Shown here: one piece after another, positions 25,319 to 34,368 of the stretch | Numbering within the stretch: position 1 is the first letter of the stretch | Layout of the letters: each line of letters opens with the position of its first letter | NCBI RefSeq assembly: GCF_008642355.1 | Contig: NZ_CP029193.1 | Location: 6,782,001-6,846,000 of the forward strand | DNA: 64,000 nt | Origin: Streptomyces venezuelae | GTDB taxonomy: Bacteria; Actinomycetota; Actinomycetes; Streptomycetales; Streptomycetaceae | Reading direction: 5' to 3' | Program-made: the position numbers and the translations under genes | The notes under the pieces: model-generated | Database searches by the model: none | Seen by the model: only the letters and a program-made list of their open reading frames with translations | What the model was told of the DNA's origin: nothing

Positions 25319-26332
25319 TCAGTCGCCGTACAGCTCCCTGATCTCCGCCATGCGCACCGGGCGCCGCTCCCGCCGCGACAGCTCGCACGCCTCGGCGATG
25401 CGCAGCGCGTGCAGCGCCTCGCGGCCGTCGCAGGGGTTCACCCGCTCGCCGCGGACCACCTCCACGAAAGCGGCGAGCTCCGCCTCGTACGCGGGGGCGA
25501 AGCGCTCCAGGAAACCGGGCCAGGGCTTGACCGGCGCGGGCGGGCCCGCCGGTTCCACGGACGTGAGCGGCGTGCGCTCGTCCATCCCTACCGCCAACTG
25601 GTCGCGTTCACCGGCCAGTTCCATGCGCACGTCGTACCCCGCGCCGTTGCAGCGCGTCGCGGTGGCCGTGGCGAGCGTGCCGTCGTCGAGAGTGAGGATC
25701 GCGGCGGCCGTGTCGACGTCGCCCGCGTCGCGGAACATCGCGGGGCCCGCATCGGACCCGGTCGCGTACACCACGGTGACCTCCCGGCCCGTCACCCACC
25801 GCAGGATGTCGAAGTCGTGGACGAGGCAGTCGCGGTAGAGGCCACCGGAGAGCGGCAGGTACGCGGCCGGGGGCGGCGCCGGGTCCGAGGTGATCGCCCG
25901 CACGGTGTGCAGCCGACCGAGCCGGCCGGCGCGCACCGCCTCGCGGGCCGCCGTGTATCCCGCGTCGAAGCGCCGCTGGAAGCCGAGTTGCAGCACGGTC
26001 CCCGCGGCCTCGACCTCGGCGAGGGCGGCGAGCGTGCCCGGCAGGTCGAGGGCGATGGGCTTCTCGCAGAACACGGGGAGGCCCGCGCGCGCCGCTCTGC
26101 CGATGAGCTCGGCGTGCGCGGACGTCGCCGCGGTGATCACCACGGCGTCCACCCCCGTCGCGAAGACGTCGTCCGCCGACGGCACCTCCGTCGCCCCGGT
26201 CCGCGCCGCGAGAGCGGTGGCCCGCTCGGGGTCGGCGTCGGCGATCACCAGGGACGTCACGTCGGGGTGCCGGCTGAGGGCGGCTGCGTGGAAGGAGCCG
26301 ATGCGGCCCGTTCCGATCAGTCCGATGCGCAT
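25319..26332 (-). CDS. Gfo/Idh/MocA-family oxidoreductase (inositol-dehydrogenase-like)
   Basis: A 337-aa NAD(P)-dependent sugar or polyol dehydrogenase: Rossmann motif GLIGTGRIGSFHAAAL at the N-terminus, the conserved EKPIALDL (about residues 95-102), and catalytic-region residues YRDCLVHDFDILRWVTG with the His/Asp pair. Close relatives oxidise myo-inositol or related rings. ATG at 26332 follows GAGGGTGGG. An operator shared with gntR lies about 40 bp upstream, so it belongs to the carbohydrate locus. Confidence 0.86.
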   Translation of the reverse strand: MRIGLIGTGRIGSFHAAALSRHPDVTSLVIADADPERATALAARTGATEVPSADDVFATGVDAVVITAATSAHAELIGRAARAGLPVFCEKPIALDLPGTLAALAEVEAAGTVLQLGFQRRFDAGYTAAREAVRAGRLGRLHTVRAITSDPAPPPAAYLPLSGGLYRDCLVHDFDILRWVTGREVTVVYATGSDAGPAMFRDAGDVDTAAAILTLDDGTLATATATRCNGAGYDVRMELAGERDQLAVGMDERTPLTSVEPAGPPAPVKPWPGFLERFAPAYEAELAAFVEVVRGERVNPCDGREALHALRIAEACELSRRERRPVRMAEIRELYGD

Positions 26333-26370
26333 GCACCCACCCTCGCGACGCCGGACGGTCCTGTCAATCC

Positions 26371-26392
26371 TTTGTCCTGACAACAGAACTTA
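26371..26392. promoter_or_regulatory. GntR operator A (dehydrogenase / methyltransferase intergenic)
   Basis: These 22 bases differ at one position from 27290-27311 upstream of gntR. The core TTGTCCTGACAA (26372-26383) is a near-perfect palindrome, followed by CAGAACTTA. It lies between the divergent dehydrogenase and methyltransferase genes and could control either or both. Confidence 0.75.
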
Positions 26393-26471
26393 CGCGGCCC
26401 CCATCGCGTGGTGGCGTAGGTTCTGCGCAGACACCGAAGTCCGGTGGGAACACAGAGAATTGGAGCGGCCC

Positions 26472-27272
26472 ATGCACGGCGCGGGCGATCGGATCGACAC
26501 CTCGACGGCGCATTCGGCGCGGGTGTACGACTACATCCTGGGCGGCAAGGACCACTACCCCGTGGATGCCGCGGCGGGCGACACGATGTGCGAGCACTGG
26601 CCCGCGCTGCCGGTGCACATGCTGGAGAACCGCCGCTTCATGCACCGCGCCGGGCGCTACCTCGCCGAGGAGCAGGGAATCCGCCAATTCCTCGACATAG
26701 GAACCGGGTTGCCCACGGCGCCCAACCTCCACGAGGTGGCCCAGGAGGTGGCACCCGAGTCGCACGTGGTCTACGTCGACAACGACCCCATCGTCCTGGC
26801 CCACGCCCGCGCCCTCCTGCAGAGCACACCCGAGGGTGCGACGGCGTACATCGACGCGGACATGCACGACCCGGACGCCATCCTGGACAGCGCGGAGTTC
26901 CGCGAGCTGATCGACCTGGGGGAGCCGGTCGGCCTCATGGTCATCGGCATCCTCCACTTCATCCTGCCCCCGGACGACCGCCGCCTCGTCCAGCGCCTCC
27001 TGGAACCGCTGCCCTCGGGCAGCTTCCTGGCCATGACCATCGGCACCGCGGACTTCGCCCCCGACGAGGTGGGCCGGGTCGCCGAGGAGTACGCAGCGCA
27101 GGGCATGCCCATGGCCCTGCGCGACCTGCCGACGGCCACGTCGTTCTTCGACGGCATGGAACTGGTCGACCCGGGCGTCACCCAGGTCCACAAGTGGCGC
27201 CCCGGCCCGGAGCAGGCGGGCATCGACGACAGCGCGATCGCGATGTACGGGGCGGTGGCCCGCAAGCCCTGA
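26472..27272 (+). CDS. SAM-dependent methyltransferase, SAV2177/DUF574 family
   Basis: A 266-aa protein of the Streptomyces-expanded SAV2177 family: SARVYDYILGGKDHYPVD at the start (residues 13-30), SAM-binding FLDIGTGLPTAPN (about 75-87), VVYVDNDPIVLAHARALL, and ILHFILPPDD. The substrate is unknown; these genes are often beside regulators. GGAG precedes the ATG. It sits between two copies of the GntR operator, suggesting co-regulation with sugar uptake, though a chance location is possible. Confidence 0.85.
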   Translation: MHGAGDRIDTSTAHSARVYDYILGGKDHYPVDAAAGDTMCEHWPALPVHMLENRRFMHRAGRYLAEEQGIRQFLDIGTGLPTAPNLHEVAQEVAPESHVVYVDNDPIVLAHARALLQSTPEGATAYIDADMHDPDAILDSAEFRELIDLGEPVGLMVIGILHFILPPDDRRLVQRLLEPLPSGSFLAMTIGTADFAPDEVGRVAEEYAAQGMPMALRDLPTATSFFDGMELVDPGVTQVHKWRPGPEQAGIDDSAIAMYGAVARKP

Positions 27273-27289
27273 CCCCACCCGGTCCCCAA

Positions 27290-27311
27290 TTTGTCCGGAC
27301 AACAGAACTTA
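27290..27311. promoter_or_regulatory. GntR operator B (gntR promoter)
   Basis: The core TTGTCCGGACAA (27291-27302) is a perfect palindrome followed by CAGAACTTA, 21 of 22 bases identical to 26371-26392. It lies about 40 bp before the gntR start, fitting autorepression. TACGCT (27340-27345) six bases before the GTG may be the -10 of a leaderless transcript. Confidence 0.78.
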
Positions 27312-27351
27312 AGAACTTCCCGTCATCATCTCCTGGGACTACGCTCGCCAC

Positions 27352-28143
27352 GTGTCCAAACCAGTCGCCAAAGCAGCTCAGGACAAACCGGTCCAGGACC
27401 CCACCGTGGACCTCCGGCTCGGCGTCGACCGCAGCAGTCCCGTCCCGCTCTACTTCCAGCTCGCCCAGCAGCTGGAAGCGGCGATCGAGCGGGGCGCCCT
27501 GACGCCCGGCAGCCTCCTCGGCAACGAGATCGAGCTCGCCGGGCGGCTCGGCCTCTCGCGGCCCACGGTGCGGCAGGCCATCCAGTCCCTCGTCGACAAG
27601 GGGCTGCTCGTGCGGCGGCGGGGCGTCGGGACGCAGGTCGTGCACAGCCAGGTCAAGCGGCCCCTGGAGCTCAGCAGTCTCTACGACGACCTGGAGGCCG
27701 CGGGGCAGCGGCCCGAGACCCGGGTCCTGCGCGCCGCCCTGGAACCCGCCACCGCCGAGGTCGCGGCGGCGCTCGGGGTCGCCGAGGGCGACGAGGTGCA
27801 CCTCGTCGAACGGCTCCGGCTCGCGCACGGCGAACCCATGGCCCACCTGCGCAACCACCTGCCCACCGGCCTCCTCGACCTCGACCCGGCACGCCTGGAG
27901 GCCACCGGCCTCTACCGCCTCATGCGCGCCGCGGGCCTCACCCTGCACAGCGCCCGCCAGTCCGTCGGCGCCCGCGCCGCCACCGCCGACGAGGCGGAAC
28001 TGCTCACCGAGCCGATGGGCGCCCCACTGCTCACGATGCGGCGCACGACGTTCGACGACACGGGACGCGCCGTCGAATTCGGCTCACACGTCTACCGGGC
28101 CTCGCGGTACTCCTTCGAGTTCCAGCTCCTCGTACGGCCGTAG
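27352..28143 (+). CDS. GntR/HutC-family regulator with UTRA domain
   Basis: A 263-aa repressor. The winged helix (LYFQLAQQLEAAIERGALTPGSLLGNEIELAGRLGLSRPTVRQAIQSLVDKGLLVRRRGVGTQV, about residues 32-100) is followed by a UTRA effector domain (about 110-258). Its likely binding sites lie before the dehydrogenase, before itself and before the transporter, which makes it the local sugar-responsive repressor. The effector is probably a sugar or sugar phosphate made by the locus. GTG start without a clear ribosome-binding site. Confidence 0.88.
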   Translation: MSKPVAKAAQDKPVQDPTVDLRLGVDRSSPVPLYFQLAQQLEAAIERGALTPGSLLGNEIELAGRLGLSRPTVRQAIQSLVDKGLLVRRRGVGTQVVHSQVKRPLELSSLYDDLEAAGQRPETRVLRAALEPATAEVAAALGVAEGDEVHLVERLRLAHGEPMAHLRNHLPTGLLDLDPARLEATGLYRLMRAAGLTLHSARQSVGARAATADEAELLTEPMGAPLLTMRRTTFDDTGRAVEFGSHVYRASRYSFEFQLLVRP

Positions 28144-28195
28144 TCAGAATGTTCTGACAAACTTATTGACGGTGCCGCGCGCCCCCCGCTAGAAC
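28143..28195 (+). promoter_or_regulatory. GntR operator C and transporter promoter
   Basis: GTCAGAA-TG-TTCTGAC (28143-28158) is a perfect inverted repeat; its right side continues as GACAAACTTA, resembling operators A and B (GACAA followed by ACTTA). Immediately downstream is -35 TTGACG (28166-28171), an 18-nt spacer and TAGAAC (28190-28195). Binding here would regulate the transporter operon. Confidence 0.6.
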
Positions 28196-28241
28196 TCCTC
28201 CAGCCGCACCGAGGCGGCCGGGAGACGAGGGGTGGTCCACC

Positions 28242-29267
28242 ATGCGTACATCCCGCAAGGTCATGCGTACATCCCGTACAGCCAGGGGCGTCGTCGGCTG
28301 TCTGGCGGTGATCGCGCTCGTCGCCGGCTGCAGCAGCTCCGGCGGCAAGGACGACGAGGACATGTCCGGGGACGACGGAGGCGGGGGCGGTACGGGCGTG
28401 AACACGCCCCGGCTCAAGATCGCGATGGTCACGCACTCGGGCGAGGGCGACACCTTCTGGGACATCGTCCGCAGCGGCGCCGAGCAGGCCGCCCGCAAGG
28501 ACAACGTCCAGTTCCTCTACGCCAACGACAAAGAAGCCAAGGGCCAGGCCGAGCTCGTCCAGTCCTTCGTCGACAAGAAGGTCGACGGGATCATCGTGAC
28601 GCTGGCCAAGCCCGAGGCGATGCGGTCCGTGCTCGCCGAGGCGAAGGCCGCCCGGATCCCGGTCGTCACCATCAACTCGGGCGGCGAGTTCTCCGAGGAG
28701 TTCGGCGCGCTCAGCCACATCGGGCAGGACGAGTCCGTGGCCGGCGAGGCCGTCGGCGACGAGCTCGACAAGCGCGGCAGGAAGAAGGCGCTCTGCGTCA
28801 TCCACGAACAGGGCAACGTCTCGCTCGAACAGCGCTGCGCCGGAGTGAAGAAAAGCTTCGGCGGCTCCGTCGAGAACCTGAACGTCGAGGGAACCAACGC
28901 GCCCGCCTCCCAGTCCTCCATCAGCGCGAAGCTCCAGGCCACCAAGGACATCGACGCGGTCGTCACCCTCGGCGCGCCCATCGCCGCGTACTCGGTGAAG
29001 GCCAAGGAGGACACGGGCAGCAAGGCGGAGATCGACACGTTCGACCTCAACGCCGAGGTCGTCAAGAGGCTCAAGGCGAAGGAGGTCGGGTTCGCCGTCG
29101 ACCAGCAGCCCTACCTCCAGGGTTATCTCTCCGTCGACGAGCTGTGGCTCTACAAGACCAACGCCAACGTCCTGGGAGGCGGCAAGCCCGTCCTCACCGG
29201 GCCCGCCGTCGTCACCGCGAAGGACGTGCCGAAGCTGGAGAAGTACACCGCACGCGGGACGCGATGA
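28242..29267 (+). CDS. sugar ABC transporter substrate-binding lipoprotein 1
   Basis: A 341-aa lipoprotein: an Arg-rich signal with lipobox VAGC (Cys near residue 30), then a type I periplasmic-binding fold of the ribose/galactose class ([65 protein letters not shown]). It delivers a sugar or polyol to the permease encoded downstream. The first seven codons are tandemly repeated (ATGCGTACATCCCG at 28242 and 28263), giving two possible starts. It is closely similar to the next gene. Confidence 0.9.
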   Translation: MRTSRKVMRTSRTARGVVGCLAVIALVAGCSSSGGKDDEDMSGDDGGGGGTGVNTPRLKIAMVTHSGEGDTFWDIVRSGAEQAARKDNVQFLYANDKEAKGQAELVQSFVDKKVDGIIVTLAKPEAMRSVLAEAKAARIPVVTINSGGEFSEEFGALSHIGQDESVAGEAVGDELDKRGRKKALCVIHEQGNVSLEQRCAGVKKSFGGSVENLNVEGTNAPASQSSISAKLQATKDIDAVVTLGAPIAAYSVKAKEDTGSKAEIDTFDLNAEVVKRLKAKEVGFAVDQQPYLQGYLSVDELWLYKTNANVLGGGKPVLTGPAVVTAKDVPKLEKYTARGTR

Positions 29268-29272
29268 ACACT

Positions 29273-29287
29273 CGCGGCACCCGATGA
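29273..29287 (+). pseudogene. relic of a substrate-binding gene 3' end
   Basis: Directly after the stop of binding protein 1, CGC GGC ACC CGA TGA encodes RGTR-stop. Both binding proteins also end RGTR-stop (29253-29267 and 30388-30402). The extra copy looks like a leftover end of a duplicated gene and marks a duplication junction. The assignment rests on 15 bases only. Confidence 0.45.
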
Positions 29288-29382
29288 ACACACACGTGAT
29301 CCGCGTGGTCGATACTTGGGCGGCTGGGGCCGGGGATCCGGACCGGCCGCACAGAGCAGCAGAGCAAGAAGGGCACGGCGTC

Positions 29383-30402
29383 GTGGCAAGGGTGAAGACA
29401 GGGGTACGTACGGTGGGCGCCGTGCTGGTGGCGGTGCTCGGGGTCACCGCGGGACTCACCGGATGCAGCAGCACCGGCGGCAAACGCGCGGAGGACGCCC
29501 GCAAGGCGGCGACCGCCCAGGGGAAGGCCGCGGTGAACACACCGCGCTGGACCTTCGGCATGGTGACCCACTCGGGCGACGGCGACACCTTCTGGGACAT
29601 CGTCCAGAGCGGTGCCAAGCAGGCCGCCCGAAAGGACAACATCAACTTCCTCTACGCCCATGACGACGAGGCCCAGCAGCAGGCCCAGCTCGTGGACTCC
29701 TACATCGACAAGAAGGTCGACGGGATCATCGTCACGCTGGCCAAGCCGGACGCGATGAAGGGCGCCCTCGCCCGCGCGAAGAAGGCCGGCATCCCGGTGA
29801 TCACCGTGAACTCCGGGTCGGCCGAGTCCAAGGACTTCGGCGCGCTCACCCACATCGGGCAGGACGAGACGATCGCGGGCGAGGCCGTCGGCGAGGAGCT
29901 CAACAAGCGCGGCAAGAAGAAGGCGCTCTGCATCCTGCACGAGCAGGGCAACGTCGGCCACGAGCAGCGCTGCGACGGCGCCAAGAAGACCTTCGACGGC
30001 AAGATCCAGAACCTGTACGTGACCGGCACCAACATGCCCGACGTGCAGTCCTCCATCGAGGCGCGGCTGCAGACCGACAAGTCCGTCGACGCCGTCGTCA
30101 CGCTCGGCGCGCCCTTCGCGGACACCGCCGTGAAGGCCGCGGACAGCGCGGGCAGCAAGGCCGAGGTCGACACGTTCGACCTGAACGAGAAGGTCGCGGC
30201 GGGCCTGAAGTCGGGCGACCTCGGCTTCGCCGTCGACCAGCAGCCCTACCTCCAGGGGTACCAGGCCGTCGACCTGCTCTGGCTGTACAAGTACAACGCC
30301 GACGTCCTCGGCGGCGGTCGGCCCGTCCTCACGGGACCGCAGATCATCACCAAGGACCAGGCCGCCGAGCTGGAGGAATACGCGAAGCGAGGGACCCGAT
30401 GA
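29383..30402 (+). CDS. sugar ABC transporter substrate-binding lipoprotein 2
   Basis: A 339-aa paralogue of the previous protein, similar along its whole length ([79 protein letters not shown]). The lipobox is LTGC (Cys near residue 29). GTG at 29383 is chosen because it gives a compact signal peptide and AGAAGGG lies upstream; an ATG at 29284 would add 33 unlikely residues. Its stop overlaps the permease ATG. Two binding proteins for one permease suggest widened or divided substrate range. Confidence 0.88.
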   Translation: MARVKTGVRTVGAVLVAVLGVTAGLTGCSSTGGKRAEDARKAATAQGKAAVNTPRWTFGMVTHSGDGDTFWDIVQSGAKQAARKDNINFLYAHDDEAQQQAQLVDSYIDKKVDGIIVTLAKPDAMKGALARAKKAGIPVITVNSGSAESKDFGALTHIGQDETIAGEAVGEELNKRGKKKALCILHEQGNVGHEQRCDGAKKTFDGKIQNLYVTGTNMPDVQSSIEARLQTDKSVDAVVTLGAPFADTAVKAADSAGSKAEVDTFDLNEKVAAGLKSGDLGFAVDQQPYLQGYQAVDLLWLYKYNADVLGGGRPVLTGPQIITKDQAAELEEYAKRGTR

Positions 30403-31454
30403 CCGCCACAGCACCGGCGCCGGCACCGGGCGCCAAGACCGACGAGCGGCTCGTCAAGACCTCGCCGCTGAAGAAACTGATGGGCCGCCCCGAGCTCGGC
30501 TCGGTCGTCGGCGCCATCGCCGTCTTCATCTTCTTCTCGTTCGTCGCGGACAGCTTCCTCCAGGCCAGCAGCCTCGCGACGGTCCTGTACGCCGCCTCGA
30601 CCCACGGCATCATGGCGGTGCCGGTGGCGCTGCTCATGATCGGCGGCGAGTTCGACCTGTCGGCGGGCGTCCTCGTGACGACCTCCGCCCTCGTCTCCTC
30701 GATGTTCAGCTACCAGATGACGGCGAACGTCTGGGTCGGCGTCGGCGTCTCGCTGCTCGTCACCCTCGCCATCGGCGTCTTCAACGGCGTCATGCTGACC
30801 CGCACGGACCCGCCGAGCTTCATCATCACGCTCGGCACGTTCCTGATGCTGACCGGCATGAACCTCGGCTTCACCAAGATGATCAGCGGCACGGTCTCCA
30901 CCAAGTCGATCTCCGACATGGAGGGCTTCTCCTCCGCGAAGAAGATCTTCGCCGAGACGATCACGATCGGCGGCGTCGACTTCAAGGTCACGATCCTGTG
31001 GTGGCTCGCGCTGATCGCGGTCGCCACGTGGATCCTGCTCCGCACCCGCGTCGGCAACTGGATCTTCGCGGTCGGCGGCGGCGAGGACGCGGCCCGCGCG
31101 GTCGGCGTCCCGGTCGCCAAGACCAAGATCGGCCTCTACATGGGCGTCGCGTTCGGCGCCTGGGTCTCCGGCCAGCACCTGCTCTTCTCGTACGACACCG
31201 TGCAGTCCGGCGAGGGCGTCGGCAACGAGCTGATCTACATCGTCGCCGCCGTCATCGGCGGCTGCCTCATCACCGGTGGGTACGGCTCCGCGGTCGGTGC
31301 GGCCGTCGGGGCGCTGATCTTCGGCATGGTCAGCAAGGGCATCGTGTACGCCGAGTGGAACTCGGACTGGTTCAAGTTCTTCCTCGGCGTGATGCTGCTC
31401 CTGGCGACCCTCCTGAACCACTGGGTCCGCAAGCGCGCGGAGGCGACGAAGTGA
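30399..31454 (+). CDS. sugar ABC transporter permease
   Basis: A 351-aa inner-membrane permease of the ribose/xylose type (BPD_transp_2), with about 8-10 helices. The family motif [21 protein letters not shown] lies near residues 88-108, followed by [24 protein letters not shown] and [19 protein letters not shown]. It is coupled to the upstream binding protein by ATGA and to the ATPase by GTGA, so the three are one transcript. Confidence 0.92.
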   Translation: MTATAPAPAPGAKTDERLVKTSPLKKLMGRPELGSVVGAIAVFIFFSFVADSFLQASSLATVLYAASTHGIMAVPVALLMIGGEFDLSAGVLVTTSALVSSMFSYQMTANVWVGVGVSLLVTLAIGVFNGVMLTRTDPPSFIITLGTFLMLTGMNLGFTKMISGTVSTKSISDMEGFSSAKKIFAETITIGGVDFKVTILWWLALIAVATWILLRTRVGNWIFAVGGGEDAARAVGVPVAKTKIGLYMGVAFGAWVSGQHLLFSYDTVQSGEGVGNELIYIVAAVIGGCLITGGYGSAVGAAVGALIFGMVSKGIVYAEWNSDWFKFFLGVMLLLATLLNHWVRKRAEATK

Positions 31455-32284
31455 CCACGGACATGACGAAGACCGACGCGGTCCCCGAGGGCGGGGGCGG
31501 GCGCACGCCGCTCGTCGAGCTCGACGACGTCAGCAAGTACTACGGCAACATCCGCGCGCTCGAAGGTGTCTCCCTCGAAGTGCACGCGGGGGAAATCTCC
31601 TGCGTGCTCGGCGACAACGGCGCGGGCAAGTCGACCCTCATCAAGATCATCGCGGGTCTGCACAGGAACGACTCGGGCTCCTTCACGATCGAGGGGGAGG
31701 AGGCGCGGTTCGCCAACCCGCGCGAGGCGCTGGACCGGGGCATCGCCACGGTCTACCAGGACCTCGCCGTGGTGCCCCTCATGCCGGTCTGGCGGAACTT
31801 CTTCCTCGGCTCCGAGCCGACGAAGGGGGTCGGTCCCTTCCGCCGTATGGACGTCGACCTCATGCGCGCGACGACGCACGCGGAGCTGCTCCGCATGGGC
31901 ATCGACCTGCGCGACGTGGACCAGCCCATCGGCACGCTCTCGGGCGGCGAGCGGCAGTGTGTGGCGATCGCCCGCGCCGTCCACTTCGGCGCGAAGGTCC
32001 TCGTCCTGGACGAGCCGACGGCGGCGCTCGGCGTGAAGCAGTCCGGGGTCGTCCTCAAATACGTGGCCGCGGCGCGGGACGCGGGCCTGGGCGTGGTCCT
32101 CATCACCCACAACCCGCACCACGCGTACCTGGTCGGCGACCGGTTCGTCCTCCTGAAGCGCGGCGCGATGTCCGGCAGCTACACGCGCGACGACATCACC
32201 CTCGACGAACTGACCCGCCAGATGGCGGGCGGCTCCGAACTGGACGACCTCCGCCACGAACTGGAGGGCCGCGGGCCCGCCTGA
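31451..32284 (+). CDS. sugar ABC transporter ATPase (single domain)
   Basis: A 277-aa nucleotide-binding protein: Walker [10 protein letters not shown] (near residue 52), Q-loop [11 protein letters not shown], signature LSGGERQ, Walker [12 protein letters not shown] and switch His in LITHNPHH. Ribose-type importers often use a fused double ATPase; here one domain is encoded, which would act as a homodimer. GTG at 31451 overlaps the permease stop (GTGA). Confidence 0.92.
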   Translation: MTTDMTKTDAVPEGGGGRTPLVELDDVSKYYGNIRALEGVSLEVHAGEISCVLGDNGAGKSTLIKIIAGLHRNDSGSFTIEGEEARFANPREALDRGIATVYQDLAVVPLMPVWRNFFLGSEPTKGVGPFRRMDVDLMRATTHAELLRMGIDLRDVDQPIGTLSGGERQCVAIARAVHFGAKVLVLDEPTAALGVKQSGVVLKYVAAARDAGLGVVLITHNPHHAYLVGDRFVLLKRGAMSGSYTRDDITLDELTRQMAGGSELDDLRHELEGRGPA

Positions 32285-32305
32285 CGGCTCGGGGTGCCGT
32301 TTTTT

Positions 32306-32422
32306 AGGGGCGCGGGGAACTGCGCGATCAGCCACAGCGGAGCCGCAGACGCATCTGCAGGGTCACCCGGCAGACGCGTCTGCGGCCTTTCGTGGGCCGA
32401 GCGCGCAGTTCCCCGCGCCCCT
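32306..32422. repeat. nested long inverted repeat (possible terminator) after the sugar transporter
   Basis: Outer arms are 21 bp and perfect: 32306-32326 and 32402-32422, beginning AGGGGCGCGGGGAACTG. Inside them 32342-32352 (GCCGCAGACGC) pairs with 32376-32386. The whole could fold into a large double hairpin. The outer sequence resembles a repeat I recall from many Streptomyces intergenic regions. It lies between the ATPase and ROK genes on the same strand and probably ends the transporter transcript. Confidence 0.8.
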
Positions 32423-32507
32423 GGGGAAGCCGAGCCCCGTACCCTGTTACGCGCCCCGCGAGATCCCGTTGTGCGCGCCCCCGCGAGCGTGAGGCAGAAT
32501 CGCCGCA

Positions 32508-33665
32508 ATGAGCACCTACCGCGACCTCGCGCACCGCGGCTCCGCACGAGCCACCGTTCTGCGGACCGTGGGCACCCGCGAACGCCGATCGCATCTGACG
32601 GCGCCCCGCGTCAACACCGTCGGCATCGACATCGGCGGCACCAAGGTGATGGCGGGCGTCGTCGACCCCGACGGCAACATCCTGGAGACCCTCCGCACGG
32701 AGACCCCGGACAAGTCCAAGAGTCCGAAGGTCGTCGAGGACACCATCGTCGAGCTGGTCCTCGACCTGTCCGACCGCCACGACGTGCACGCCGTCGGCAT
32801 CGGCGCCGCGGGCTGGGTCGACGCGGACCGCAACCGCGTGCTCTTCGCCCCGCACCTGTCCTGGCGCAACGAACCCCTCCGCGACCGCATCTCGGGCCGC
32901 CTGGCCGTGCCCGTCATGGTCGACAACGACGCGAACACCGCCGCCTGGGCGGAGTGGCGCTTCGGCGCGGGCCGCGGCGAGGACCACCTCGTCATGATCA
33001 CCCTCGGTACGGGCATCGGCGGCGCGATCCTGGAGGACGGCGCCGTCAAGCGCGGCAAGTTCGGCGTCGCCGGCGAGTTCGGGCACATGCAGGTCGTCCC
33101 CGGCGGCCACCGCTGCCCGTGCGGCAACCGCGGCTGCTGGGAGCAGTACAGCTCGGGCAACGCCCTCGTCAGGGAGGCCCGCGAGCTCGCCGCCGCCGAC
33201 TCCCCGGTCGCGTACGGCATCATCGAGCGCGTCAAGGGCAACGTCCCCGACATCACGGGACCCCTCATCACCGAGCTGGCCCGCGAGGGCGACGCCATGT
33301 GCGTCGAGCTCCTCCAGGACATCGGCCAGTGGCTCGGCGTCGGCATCGCCAACCTCGCCGCCGCCCTCGACCCCTCCTGCTTCGTGATCGGCGGCGGCGT
33401 CAGCGCCGCCGACGACCTCCTGATCGGTCCGGCCCGCGACGCCTTCCGCCGCCACCTCACCGGCCGCGGCTACCGCCCGGAGGCCCGTATCGCCCGCGCC
33501 CAGCTCGGCCCCGAGGCCGGCATGGTGGGCGCCGCCGACCTGGCCCGCCTGGTCGCCCGCCGCTTCCGCCGCGCCAACCGACGCCGCGTGGAGCGCTACG
33601 AACGCTATGAGCGCTACGCCGAGGCGCGCCGCACCGACGACCGCACATCCCAGGGAACCCAGTAG
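32508..33665 (+). CDS. ROK-family sugar kinase (glucokinase-like)
   Basis: A 385-aa cytoplasmic kinase: phosphate-binding VGIDIGGTKVMAGV (about residues 38-51), catalytic Asp in VMVDNDANTAAWAEW, GTGIGGAILEDG, and the ROK zinc motif CPCGNRGCWEQYSSG. No HTH is present, so it is an enzyme and not a ROK repressor. It is longer than usual because of about 35 extra N-terminal residues and a Tyr/Arg-rich tail (RRVERYERYERYAEARR). It would phosphorylate a hexose, possibly the imported one. GAGG lies rather far (about 13 nt) from the ATG. Confidence 0.88.
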   Translation: MSTYRDLAHRGSARATVLRTVGTRERRSHLTAPRVNTVGIDIGGTKVMAGVVDPDGNILETLRTETPDKSKSPKVVEDTIVELVLDLSDRHDVHAVGIGAAGWVDADRNRVLFAPHLSWRNEPLRDRISGRLAVPVMVDNDANTAAWAEWRFGAGRGEDHLVMITLGTGIGGAILEDGAVKRGKFGVAGEFGHMQVVPGGHRCPCGNRGCWEQYSSGNALVREARELAAADSPVAYGIIERVKGNVPDITGPLITELAREGDAMCVELLQDIGQWLGVGIANLAAALDPSCFVIGGGVSAADDLLIGPARDAFRRHLTGRGYRPEARIARAQLGPEAGMVGAADLARLVARRFRRANRRRVERYERYERYAEARRTDDRTSQGTQ

Positions 33666-34277
33666 ATGACCGTGCCACGCCAGCCCTCGTCCCCGGACCG
33701 ATCCGGCGCGCCCGAGCCGCCGGACGGGGAGGGGGGTCCGGCCCGCAGGACCGAGGCCCGCAGCCACATGATCCGCCGCCGCTGGCTGACGGCGATCATC
33801 ATCGTGCTGCTGATCGGCGTGCCCGCCGGCTACCTGGTGATCTCCGCGAACCAGAGCCGCAACAGCGGCCGCGACAAGGAGGACAAGTACTCCGCGACGG
33901 GCCTCACCGCGGGCTGGCCCTCCCGGGTGCAGCGGCGCCTGTACGACGTACCGGTTCAGCCGTACTCCGAAGAGGTCGCCTACTACGAGACGAACAACTG
34001 GCGCACCAGCCGTCTCTACGTGCAGTTCCTCACCAGCAACGCGGGCCTGACCAGGTTCCTCAAGCAGATCGGCAGCGAGGAGAGCGCCTTCAAAGCCGAC
34101 GACATCACCATCAGCAAGCGCGACCGCAACGTCGTCGGCTGGGAGTTCACGGGCCCCGGCCCCTGGTACGGCCTCACCCACCGGCAGAAGGACCCGGCGC
34201 CGACCCTGGACGTCGTGGTGGACCGCTCCAACGCGCAGCACCCGATGGTGTACGTGGTCTCGACGACGACGCCCTGA
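33666..34277 (+). CDS. membrane-anchored protein of unknown function
   Basis: A 203-aa protein starting directly after the ROK stop. A Pro/Gly/Arg-rich cytoplasmic N-terminus (1-34) precedes one transmembrane helix (WLTAIIIVLLIGVPAGYLVISA, about 40-61) and an outside domain of about 140 residues (GWPSRVQRRLYDVPVQPYSEEVAYYE, WEFTGPGPWYGL). I recognise no named family. Its position suggests cotranscription with the kinase; no function is proposed. Confidence 0.75.
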   Translation: MTVPRQPSSPDRSGAPEPPDGEGGPARRTEARSHMIRRRWLTAIIIVLLIGVPAGYLVISANQSRNSGRDKEDKYSATGLTAGWPSRVQRRLYDVPVQPYSEEVAYYETNNWRTSRLYVQFLTSNAGLTRFLKQIGSEESAFKADDITISKRDRNVVGWEFTGPGPWYGLTHRQKDPAPTLDVVVDRSNAQHPMVYVVSTTTP

Positions 34278-34368
34278 GACACGAGGGCCGCCTGCAACAA
34301 ACCGCGTCGATTGTGAAGATCAAGGCGATCTCCGGTGGGCCGCGGCCGGCGTTTCCTACCGTGACGTC

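Noticed and set aside
25260..25320. tRNA or attachment-site remnant suggested by GGGTTCAAA
   Set aside because: Only a T-arm-like string is present; no acceptor or anticodon stems can be drawn.
29284..29382. Start of binding protein 2 at ATG 29284
   Set aside because: The extra 33 residues precede a complete lipoprotein signal and contain no signal features; GTG 29383 has a ribosome-binding site.
32508..33665. ROK protein as a transcriptional repressor
   Set aside because: No helix-turn-helix precedes the kinase domain; kinase and zinc motifs are complete.
32328..34241. Long minus-strand open frame over the ROK kinase and following gene
   Set aside because: Antisense to two genes with clear family motifs; no recognisable domain and biased composition.
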